Assembly (NCBI GenBank): GCA_021323535.1
Contig: JAJONO010000049.1
Coordinates: 1 to 56,680, forward strand
DNA from: Bacteroidota bacterium
Lineage (GTDB): Bacteria; Bacteroidota; Bacteroidia; B-17B0; Aurantibacillaceae
Reading direction: 5' to 3'
Length of the DNA: 56,680 nt
Shown: positions 50,029 to 56,680 of the stretch, piece after piece
How the letters are laid out: every line of letters starts with the position of its first letter
Numbering within the stretch: position 1 is the stretch's first letter
Position numbers and translations under genes: made by a program
Notes under the pieces: generated by a model
Databases searched by the model: none
Seen by the model: only the letters and a program-made list of their open reading frames with translations
Told to the model about the DNA's origin: nothing

Positions 50029-52479
50029 TTAGAAGTCTACTTTCACGTAAAAGAGCGGAAGAAATCCTAATTGATAGTTCTTTACCAGTGGGTCTGCATT
50101 TAAATCAGCAGGATCGGGAGCATAACTTAACGCGAGAATATTCTTCGTTCCTAAAATATTAATGAGGTCGAGTGCAATCTCTGTTCCCACTTTTTTTCCG
50201 TTGATTTTATATGATACTCGGAAATCGAGACGGTTATAAGGACTGAACTGAAGTGTGTTTACTTTATCGTCCTGCGCCACAACATCCATAATAGCGTTGC
50301 TTGCGGCAATGTTCACCGGCGAATAACGTTTTCCTCCACCATAAGTAAATTTAGATCCGAAACTTAAAATATCTTTCTTACCCTTACCAACATTGAACTC
50401 TAATCCTCCCAATAAATTCATAGCGTAATTTCCGTTAAAGTCGGTGTTGTTCACTTTACCGTTACTTCCTGTATAGGTGCTGTTGAATAAACTTCCGCTG
50501 TACATGAAGAAGTAATGTTTGTGAAATATTTTCTCAACGGTGAATTCAATTCCGTAATTTTCTCCTGTACCAAGGTTCATCATGGTATGAACAGGGAAGA
50601 AGCGGTTAAACGTTGCGCCACGGTTCAGTAACGAAACACTTGATGGAACACTATAAACAGGTACGTTCCATAAGTATTGATAATACAATTCGGTTTTGAT
50701 TTTTAAATATTTTGTCGCAAAAATATCGTAACCTAAAACAACATGCTGGCTCTTACTAAAATCAAGATCTTTATTGGCAAGTTTCTTTTCTGTATTCGGA
50801 ACAACTACGTTATTCGTAACAATACTATCGGGTATAGCAAAATAAATATAGGTTGGCTGCATCTGGCTGTGTAAGCCATAAGCAAGACTCAGTACCTGGT
50901 TGGACCTGAACTGGTATCGGAAACTGACACGTGGTTCAACAGTTGCTTTTCCATTGAGCGTAAGATATTGCGAAAACACGCCACCATTAAAACTTAATTT
51001 CTCATTGAACTTGTGAACGAAGCTTACATATGGTTGCAATAAATAAAAACTGGTTTGTGTATTGATCCGCGTTTTAAAAGTTTTGTTCTCGATGGTTGCA
51101 GCAAGGGTATCATATAATGAGTTGACCTTTACTTTATCAAAGAAATTAATGTCGATGCGGTTAGCGAAGAATCCCGCTTTAATGCTGTTCCTGGGATTTA
51201 TTTTACTTTTTACATACCAGGCTAAAGTTGATTTGCCTTCATAAAAATCGTAATCCAGAATTTGCGGTAGAGTGTCTTTCGGTTTAAAATCTTTGTTACG
51301 CATAACAAGATAATGTTGAACGTCCAATGTCTGCACGCCGTAAGCAAGACTTGTTTTCATGATGGTTCTCGGATTGAGCGAATAAACATGATTTAAAATT
51401 CCAACTCCCATATTAGAGGCAAAGTATTGATCTCGGTTGAGGTCGCCATATAATTCCTTAGGCCGTTCAGAAGTTTTACTTAAAATAATTTTAATGTCGC
51501 TTAAGCCCCCGATACCACTAAAGCTAAATACGCCTGCGTTCTTTGTAGGGAAATTTAATCTCAGGCCAATATCCTGGTAACCCGGTACAGCGCTTGTTCC
51601 AATATTGAAATTTACGGCGCTGAATAATTTAAGAGTAGAGTAGCGGTAAGTCAATAAATAAGTGGCGCCGGTTTTTTTGCTGATCGGACCTTCCATCGCT
51701 AGTTCTGTTCCAAGAAAACCAAACTGAAACGTGCGCTCGTGTTTTTCGTTATTACCATTCCGAAGTTTAAGATCGAAAACACCACCGAGCGCATTTCCGT
51801 AATTGGCAGGAAAGGCTCCTGTATAAAATTCGCTGTTCGCTAAATATTTATTATTGATGATGCTTTGTGGCCCGCCCGCAGAACCCGCCACAGCAAAGTG
51901 ATTCGGGTTGGGAATGTCGATGTCTTCCATGCGCCACAATAAACCGGCCGGGCTATTTCCGCGTACAACAATATCGTTTCGTGAATCGTTGGTTCCCTGA
52001 ACGCCCGCAAAATTCTGGGCCATACGCGCGGGATCGTTTCGCGAACCGGGATAACGTTCTGTTTCCTCAATACTGAATGCTTTCATATTCACCGATTGCA
52101 TAGTACTCACCACATCGGTATCCTGCGAAGCTTTTACTTCCACTTCGTCCATGGCGACTGTATTTTCTTCCAGCTCAATGTTTAAAATAACTTCTTTACC
52201 CGATGTTACAATAATATCATTTACAGGAACAGATTTGTAACCGGTGTAAGTGAAGAGAAAAGATTGTCGCCCTACCGGAACACCTTGCAGTTTGTAATTT
52301 CCGTTATTATCTGCAGTGGCCACAATGGTGCCCATTGTACTTTTGAGCTGAACCACAGCGCCAGGTAATCCGATTCCGATTTCTTTATCTACTACTTTTC
52401 CTTTTACGGTTTGAGTTATCTGTGATTTTAAAACAGAAGAAAAAAGTAATGTAATTACAAGAGGGGTAATGATTCTCAT
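50029..52479 (-). CDS. TonB-dependent outer-membrane receptor
   Basis: 816 residues. Signal peptide (about 1-19), then a CarboxypepD_reg-like domain (about 22-110: VKGKVVDKEIGIGLPGAVVQ, NNGNYKLQGVPVGRQSFLF), a plug (about 125-235: RNDIVVRGNSPAGLLWRMED, YGNALGGVFDLKLRNG), and a ~22-stranded barrel ending in the aromatic YVKVDF. Typical Bacteroidota TonB receptors with this layout take up siderophores, vitamins or other large solutes. There is no SusD partner, so not a polysaccharide utilisation pair. The exbB-exbD-tonB-type genes 2.5 kb away could power it. Confidence 0.92.
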   Translation of the reverse strand: MRIITPLVITLLFSSVLKSQITQTVKGKVVDKEIGIGLPGAVVQLKSTMGTIVATADNNGNYKLQGVPVGRQSFLFTYTGYKSVPVNDIIVTSGKEVILNIELEENTVAMDEVEVKASQDTDVVSTMQSVNMKAFSIEETERYPGSRNDPARMAQNFAGVQGTNDSRNDIVVRGNSPAGLLWRMEDIDIPNPNHFAVAGSAGGPQSIINNKYLANSEFYTGAFPANYGNALGGVFDLKLRNGNNEKHERTFQFGFLGTELAMEGPISKKTGATYLLTYRYSTLKLFSAVNFNIGTSAVPGYQDIGLRLNFPTKNAGVFSFSGIGGLSDIKIILSKTSERPKELYGDLNRDQYFASNMGVGILNHVYSLNPRTIMKTSLAYGVQTLDVQHYLVMRNKDFKPKDTLPQILDYDFYEGKSTLAWYVKSKINPRNSIKAGFFANRIDINFFDKVKVNSLYDTLAATIENKTFKTRINTQTSFYLLQPYVSFVHKFNEKLSFNGGVFSQYLTLNGKATVEPRVSFRYQFRSNQVLSLAYGLHSQMQPTYIYFAIPDSIVTNNVVVPNTEKKLANKDLDFSKSQHVVLGYDIFATKYLKIKTELYYQYLWNVPVYSVPSSVSLLNRGATFNRFFPVHTMMNLGTGENYGIEFTVEKIFHKHYFFMYSGSLFNSTYTGSNGKVNNTDFNGNYAMNLLGGLEFNVGKGKKDILSFGSKFTYGGGKRYSPVNIAASNAIMDVVAQDDKVNTLQFSPYNRLDFRVSYKINGKKVGTEIALDLINILGTKNILALSYAPDPADLNADPLVKNYQLGFLPLFYVKVDF

Positions 52480-52694
52480 ACTGAATTTTTTTCAAAAGTA
52501 GTATGCAAGATAGGAGAATCTATGGCAAATAGTAAAAGTGGTAGAATTAGTTTTGCAGATTTCGCAAACAAACCTTGAAGGCGCAAACACTTATTGTAAA
52601 CCACATAGGACGCATAGAATTAATAAGGTATAACTGCAAAAAGGGTATGGTTTAAATAGTCTCTTCATTCTTTGTGGTGAAAAAGTGAAGCCAA

Positions 52695-52726
52695 AAAGAA
52701 AGGGTAGCTTTCGCTACCCTTTTTCT
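52695..52726 (-). terminator. terminator overlapping the transglycosylase stop codon
   Basis: GGGTAGC-GAAA-GCTACCC on the minus strand is a 7-bp stem capped by a GNRA tetraloop, extended by AAA/TTT pairs and followed by CTTTTT. The TAG stop codon lies in the left arm. Confidence 0.8.
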
Positions 52727-54225
52727 TTAATCCTGAGTTTTTGGCCCATTTTTAGGGCATTGTTATCAAGGTTATTGAGCGCTCTGATAGTTTTTGATGT
52801 AACGCCATATCGTTTTGCGATGGCGTAAATGGTTTCACCTTTTCTTACTTTATGGTAAACATAATCGCCAGAAGTTGAACTATTGTTTTCCGCAAGTTGT
52901 TTCTCGTCTTTATGAGGTTTAGCATTAGCAATATTTTTTCCGCTGCTGTCTGGTTTTATATCGAGGTTTTTAGTTTCTGATTTCTGAACCCTCACATATA
53001 CTGTTAACTTTTTACCAGTGCGTACACCTTTTTTACCAATGTAGTTCCAGTTTTTAAGATCGGCAACAGTAACGCCGTATTTACGCGCAATGCTGCTGAG
53101 TTTTTCTCCACCGCGAACAGTATGAATGCGTTTTACTTCTTCAATGTTTTCAACCACTTCTGAACCTGATAGTTGTTGAGCTTTAATAGCCGCGTAAATT
53201 TCCTGTTCGTTAGTTAAGAAAACACCGATTTTATTTTTCGGTAAACACATGGAGTTTCCTCCGGCAGGAATAATATTCTTGCGGTATTGAGGATTGAAGT
53301 ATAAGATCTCTTCTTTAGTTACATCTAATGCCTGTGAAAGCTGATCGAAGTTCATCTGTTCTTTTACAATAACAGTATCTACTTCAAAATATGTTTTACG
53401 TGGAAGAGAAGGATAAATGTTATGTTCTGGTCCGTAGCTCATCACATAATTTGCTGCGATAAACGCCGGAACATATCCCTGGGTTTCTGTTGGTAAATAG
53501 GGTCTTATCTCCCAATATGTTTTCTTACCACCGCTTCTGCGAATGGCTTTTGTAATGGTTCCTGGGCCTGCATTATAAGCGGCAAGCACCATTTGCCAAT
53601 CGCCAAACATATCATGTAAACTTTTTAAATATTCGGCTGCTGCAACTGTTGCTTTATACGGATTACAACGTTCATCAACGTAAGAGCTCACATTGAGTCC
53701 GTACATTTTTCCTGTAGGATACATGAACTGCCATAAACCTGTTGCGCCGGCACGTGAACGGGCATAAGGAATAAGAGCACTTTCAATAACAGCAAGATGT
53801 TTTAATTCCAGGGGAATGTTATAACGGTCGAACACTTCTTCAAACATGGGATAGTATAACTGGGCAACGCCCATCATACGGCTCACACTTTCGCGTTTAC
53901 GAACGGCGTAAAGATTAATGAAGCCTTTTACGTGTTCATTATAAACAAGGTCAAACGGCGAAACAGCATCCAGTTTAGCGAGACGGGCCTGGTAGGTATA
54001 GTCGTCGTATTTTGGAACGCTGTCCTGCGTAAACTTGTATTTATTGTTCTTTGGAAATACAGGCTTGTTAAAAGCTGTTGTGAACATCTTCTGGCTGGCT
54101 ATACTATCCAGCATGGCAGCGATTGGATCGTCGGCCCCTATGGAAACCGTAGGTGTCTGAGCCTCACCCGTTAAGCAAAGGCTTAGTAAAACCGCCGAAA
54201 CATAGTATTTAGTCTGTGAAATCAT
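52714..54225 (-). CDS. MltD-like lytic transglycosylase with LysM domains
   Basis: 503 residues. The signal peptide (1-22) is followed by an N-terminal region and an SLT catalytic domain (about 115-265): the catalytic Glu is in LAVIESALIPYARSRAGATG, followed by LWQFMYPTGKMYGL, YLKSLHDMFGDWQMVLAAYN and AGPGTI. A degenerate LysM-like segment (about 290-335), then two LysM domains (about 370-415 VRGGEKLSSIARKYGVTVAD, and 455-500 VRKGETIYAIAKRYGVTSKT) bind peptidoglycan. It cleaves glycan strands in the periplasm. MltD of E. coli has the same layout but a lipid anchor, which is not visible here. Confidence 0.93.
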   Translation of the reverse strand: MISQTKYYVSAVLLSLCLTGEAQTPTVSIGADDPIAAMLDSIASQKMFTTAFNKPVFPKNNKYKFTQDSVPKYDDYTYQARLAKLDAVSPFDLVYNEHVKGFINLYAVRKRESVSRMMGVAQLYYPMFEEVFDRYNIPLELKHLAVIESALIPYARSRAGATGLWQFMYPTGKMYGLNVSSYVDERCNPYKATVAAAEYLKSLHDMFGDWQMVLAAYNAGPGTITKAIRRSGGKKTYWEIRPYLPTETQGYVPAFIAANYVMSYGPEHNIYPSLPRKTYFEVDTVIVKEQMNFDQLSQALDVTKEEILYFNPQYRKNIIPAGGNSMCLPKNKIGVFLTNEQEIYAAIKAQQLSGSEVVENIEEVKRIHTVRGGEKLSSIARKYGVTVADLKNWNYIGKKGVRTGKKLTVYVRVQKSETKNLDIKPDSSGKNIANAKPHKDEKQLAENNSSTSGDYVYHKVRKGETIYAIAKRYGVTSKTIRALNNLDNNALKMGQKLRIKEKG

Positions 54226-54371
54226 GTTTTTGTTGATTAAAAGGGTGTCTGCACTTATTTAACGGTATATTCTTTAAAACGTTACAATTTAGTATAAATA
54301 TTTCGTAAATGCCAGATTTACAAGTTTAAAAAATTAAAAAAGAGGTTGGTCTTAATGAGATATTTAATTTT

Positions 54372-54379
54372 TAACTTTG
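54372..54379 (+). promoter_or_regulatory. -7 promoter element of the 54384 gene
   Basis: TAACTTTG, a perfect TAnnTTTG, ending 4 nt before the GTG start, so transcription would begin in or at the start codon. Confidence 0.4.
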
Positions 54380-54383
54380 CACT

Positions 54384-54824
54384 GTGAAAAAGAAAGAAAA
54401 AGAGGAGGTGCCCCTTGTCAGTATTGAAAGGAACGTAGCCCTGATAGCCTTGTGGTTATTGATTAACGGTGGAATTGTGTACTTAACTTATCGCCTGTTT
54501 TCGGTGATGAATCCCTGGGGTTTTATTGCGATGGTCCCAGCAGTAATTATGTCTTTTTTAACACTCTGGTTACTTTTAAATCCTTTCGCGGTGTTTTTTG
54601 AAGATAAGCTTGAATTCAAGCAGACATTTTTTAACAACTCTGTTATTTATTTTATTGATATAAAACAAGTGATCGAACTGAAGCACAATCGTCTCAAAAT
54701 CGTGTACAACGACGATGATGAGGATGCCTTTATTCTGTACGGTATTCGTGGTTCGCACCGTGCGCTTCTGAAGAAACACCTTGAGGAATTCGTTTCACAA
54801 AGTATAGAGAAACGTCCTAAATAA
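54384..54824 (+). CDS. small membrane protein with PH-like domain
   Basis: 146 residues from GTG 54384. Two transmembrane helices (about 18-37, VALIALWLLINGGIVYLTY, and 46-68, IAMVPAVIMSFLTLWLLL) precede a cytoplasmic beta-rich domain (FFEDKLEFKQTFFNNSVIYF, DIKQVIELKHNRLKIVYNDD, HRALLKKHLEEFV) in the style of bacterial PH (DUF304/YdbS) domains. Function is unknown. It is divergent from the transglycosylase, single-gene, with a terminator. Confidence 0.7.
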   Translation: MKKKEKEEVPLVSIERNVALIALWLLINGGIVYLTYRLFSVMNPWGFIAMVPAVIMSFLTLWLLLNPFAVFFEDKLEFKQTFFNNSVIYFIDIKQVIELKHNRLKIVYNDDDEDAFILYGIRGSHRALLKKHLEEFVSQSIEKRPK

Positions 54825-54837
54825 TCAAACGAATAAC

Positions 54838-54873
54838 AAGCCCGTCTACTTCTTAATAGCCGGGCTTTTTTAT
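54838..54873 (+). terminator. intrinsic terminator
   Basis: AAGCCCG/CGGGCTT stem, 16-nt loop, followed by TTTTTATTT, 14 nt after the stop at 54824. Confidence 0.8.
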
Positions 54874-54993
54874 TTCATGTAACCTTTCCGGCACTATTTA
54901 ATTATAATAAACATATCACTGTTTAAAATCCTTTTATGGTGCAAAATTACACGGCTCTTTAAAAACTAATTTCGTAACTAAAACCTTATTGTA

Positions 54994-55731
54994 ATGTTGC
55001 ATTTCATTCTTCAAACGAATACTGCTGTTAATGCAGTTGCCGATTCATTAAAAAACAATCCTGTTACCACTGGGATACAAACCGCGGGTGGCGGCGCAGA
55101 AATAACTGAAACAAAGATCAGCATCATGTCCATGATCATGAAAGGCGGACCCATCATGATTCCAATGGCCCTTCTTCTTGTAGTTTCGGTTTACATTCTT
55201 ATTGAACGTTTACTGGTGGTTGGAAAAGCTTCCAGGAGAAATGATGGTTTATTACCAGGACTAAAAGAAATGATCGCGTCGGGAAATATTGGCAACGCAA
55301 GAAGCATGTGTAAAAATGCAAACACTCCTGAGGGTGCCATGCTTGAACAGGGTGTGGCCCGTATTGGCCAGCCAGTTTCCGAAATACGTGAAGCAATGAA
55401 TAAAAGCGGCTCGAATGAGATCGGTAAACTCGAAAAAAATCTTAACGTTTTAAATATTATTGGAAGAATAGCCCCAATGTTCGGATTCATCGGAACCATC
55501 ATCGGGGTAATTACTATTTTTTACAGCATCTCCCTTGCAAAAACGGTTGAGATCGAAGTAATTTCTACAGGTCTTTATCAGAAAATGATCACCTCGGCAA
55601 GCGGGCTCGTTGTTGGTGTACTTGCGTTTGTTTGTTACCACTGGCTCAATGCACGCATTGATAAGCTCGCTCACAGAATGGAAGATGCGCAGATCAAGTT
55701 TTTAGATATGCTGAATGAACCTTCAAAATAA
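54994..55731 (+). CDS. exbB: MotA/TolQ/ExbB proton-channel protein
   Basis: 245 residues, inner membrane. Three transmembrane helices: about 51-73 (GPIMIPMALLLVVSVYILIE), 155-180 (IIGRIAPMFGFIGTIIGVIT), and 200-225 (ITSASGLVVGVLAFVCYHWL). The TM2-TM3 layout with G-rich PMFGFIGTIIG and TSASGL matches the MotA/TolQ/ExbB pore, which uses proton flow to drive TonB-dependent import. It is upstream of exbD and a TonB-like gene, so it is more likely ExbB than TolQ. A 40-bp palindrome separates it from exbD. Confidence 0.9.
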   Translation: MLHFILQTNTAVNAVADSLKNNPVTTGIQTAGGGAEITETKISIMSMIMKGGPIMIPMALLLVVSVYILIERLLVVGKASRRNDGLLPGLKEMIASGNIGNARSMCKNANTPEGAMLEQGVARIGQPVSEIREAMNKSGSNEIGKLEKNLNVLNIIGRIAPMFGFIGTIIGVITIFYSISLAKTVEIEVISTGLYQKMITSASGLVVGVLAFVCYHWLNARIDKLAHRMEDAQIKFLDMLNEPSK

Positions 55732-55743
55732 TTTTTAATGTTG

Positions 55744-55797
55744 AGTGATTAGTTTTTAATAAGCTTATTAAAAACTAATCACTAAAAACTAATCACT
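55744..55797. repeat. perfect 40-bp palindrome plus 14-bp direct repeat between exbB and exbD
   Basis: Bases 55744-55783 are a perfect palindrome (AGTGATTAGTTTTTAATAAG and its complement, centred on AAGCTT). The last 14 bases AAAAACTAATCACT are repeated at once (55784-55797). The exbD ATG follows 7 nt later. Confidence 0.9.
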
Positions 55798-55804
55798 CTA
55801 AGAA

Positions 55805-56209
55805 ATGGCTTTACGAAAAAAACACAGAGACGCAGAAGTAAGTACAGATTCATTAAATGATATCATGTTCTTTCTGTTGCTTTTCTTTCTCATCCTGTCA
55901 ACCATGGTGAGTCCGAACTCTATTAAAGTAAATCTCCCGAAATCGGAACCAACGGACAGGATCAATAATGAAATAAAACCAATTCACATTGCTATTACCA
56001 AAGACAAAAAATATTTTGTAAATAGTACAGAAGTGTTACCAACAAGCATGGAGACAGAAATTGCTAAACTTGCTTCCACACAAACAGAGCCCACAGTAGT
56101 AATGCACCTTGATAAAGAACTTTCTATACAGGATGAGATCGACATTATGACCATCTGCTACAAATTAAAGTGTAAAACCGTACTCGCTACCGCACCAACT
56201 AAAAATTAA
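55805..56209 (+). CDS. exbD: ExbD/TolR-family protein
   Basis: 134 residues. The N-terminal cytoplasmic segment (KKHRDAEVSTDSLNDI) is followed by a single transmembrane helix (about 19-36, IMFFLLLFFLILSTMV) preceded by the conserved Asp D19 that lines the proton path, and a periplasmic domain (NSIKVNLPKSEPTDRINNEI ... VVMHLDKELSIQDEIDIMTI). It partners ExbB and TonB in energising outer-membrane import. Confidence 0.9.
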   Translation: MALRKKHRDAEVSTDSLNDIMFFLLLFFLILSTMVSPNSIKVNLPKSEPTDRINNEIKPIHIAITKDKKYFVNSTEVLPTSMETEIAKLASTQTEPTVVMHLDKELSIQDEIDIMTICYKLKCKTVLATAPTKN

Positions 56210-56210
56210 A

Positions 56211-56680
56211 ATGGAGCTTACCAAACAGGAAGAAAATAAAAACAAAACCATTTCGGCAACAATTACGGCCTTGATCTTTGGCTTGCTTTTACTTTTCCTT
56301 ATTCTCTTTAATATCATTACGCCAAATCCTCCGTTTCCGGAAGGTGGCGGTGGTGGTGGACAGGAAATGGCCCTCGGCATGGTTGATATGGGAAGCGGTG
56401 ATATTGATTTCGGAAGCATGGGCGAAGTAAGGGATGTAGTTGCGAAAACAGAACCTGATGTAAAGAAAGAAGATGAGGTGGTTACAGATCCGGGTGGAGA
56501 AGATGTTAAGATTAAAAAGGAAGAAGATAAACCTGAGATCAAAAACAATGCTACGGTTATTACTCCTGTAAAACCAAACGCTGAACCAAAAAAGGAAAAA
56601 ACAGCCGCAGAAAAACTAGCCGAGAAATTCAAAAAAGAAACAGGTAAGAACGGGGGCGGACATGGAAACAACTCCGATCC
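56211..56680 (+). CDS. TonB-like energy transducer, cut off by window end
   Basis: At least 156 residues from ATG 56211; the frame is still open at the window end. A transmembrane helix (about 15-35, ATITALIFGLLLLFLILF) is followed by a periplasmic Gly-rich (GGGGGGQEMALGMVDMG) and Lys/Glu/Pro-rich stalk (EDEVVTDPGGEDVKIKKEED, KPNAEPKKEKTAAEKLAEK), as expected for TonB before its C-terminal receptor-contact domain. It is directly after exbD with a 1-nt gap, so it completes the ExbB-ExbD-TonB set. Confidence 0.8.
   Translation, partial: MELTKQEENKNKTISATITALIFGLLLLFLILFNIITPNPPFPEGGGGGGQEMALGMVDMGSGDIDFGSMGEVRDVVAKTEPDVKKEDEVVTDPGGEDVKIKKEEDKPEIKNNATVITPVKPNAEPKKEKTAAEKLAEKFKKETGKNGGGHGNNSD

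Overview
The window looks like a chromosomal segment of a Bacteroidota (Bacteroidetes) bacterium, at moderate-to-low GC. Evidence in the sequence: several secreted proteins end in type IX secretion (T9SS) sorting domains (types A and B), there is a giant SprB-repeat protein with a gliding-associated C-terminus, the nrdB product is of the eukaryote-like class Ia type, there are DUF4412, DUF1573, DUF2147 and YARHG proteins, and promoters fit the Bacteroidota consensus (TTTG, 19-20 bp, TAnnTTTG). The family or genus cannot be fixed from this sequence. No phage, insertion sequence, CRISPR array, rRNA or tRNA gene was found.

Layout. 1-5.6 kb: end of a BNR-repeat T9SS cargo protein, an OmpR-type two-component pair, a DUF1573 protein and a CARDB/T9SS protein. 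5.8-14.2 kb: a NarL-type response regulator with a TPR histidine kinase, then a 1843-residue Gly-rich/SprB-repeat/PKD adhesin-like protein. 14.4-16.9 kb: a group III truncated haemoglobin, a lipoprotein, and an ECF-like sigma factor overlapping a membrane protein with an SH3-like domain. 17.3-21.1 kb: nrdB and nrdA. 21-25.9 kb: a repeat-rich stretch of small or poorly conserved genes, including a broken AlkB-like gene. 25.9-33.4 kb: a TPR/PP2C phosphatase, then a tightly overlapping operon of DUF2306, YARHG lipoprotein, unknown protein and KptA, then secreted and YdeI-like proteins. 33.4-33.8 kb: a non-coding tandem duplication with hairpins. 33.8-41 kb: an exported dikinase-like protein, an ABC-F ATPase, pssA, DUF2147, purS and metK. 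41-48.6 kb: a T9SS protein, a thioredoxin-like protein, a phosphohexomutase, a cyclophilin and three DUF4412-type paralogues. 48.6-56.7 kb: a saccharopine dehydrogenase-like enzyme, a TonB-dependent receptor, an MltD-like transglycosylase and an exbB-exbD-tonB-type cluster cut by the window end.

How it fits together. Much of the window serves the cell envelope: T9SS cargo, an outer-membrane receptor with its likely energy-transducing complex at the right end, peptidoglycan and phospholipid enzymes, and lipoproteins. Four signalling modules (two two-component systems, one PP2C phosphatase, one sigma factor with a probable membrane regulator) are interleaved with conserved housekeeping genes (nrdAB, pssA, metK, purS, phosphohexomutase).

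The most unusual content is non-coding. There are several families of palindromic intergenic repeats, one of which lies in frame inside the ABC-F gene. There is a perfect 40-bp palindrome between exbB and exbD, a tandem pair of hairpin-bearing units at 33.4 kb, and a recurring pattern in which the -7 promoter element sits only 4-7 nt before the start codon, which predicts leaderless mRNAs. All functional calls come from reading motifs by eye; no database search was possible.
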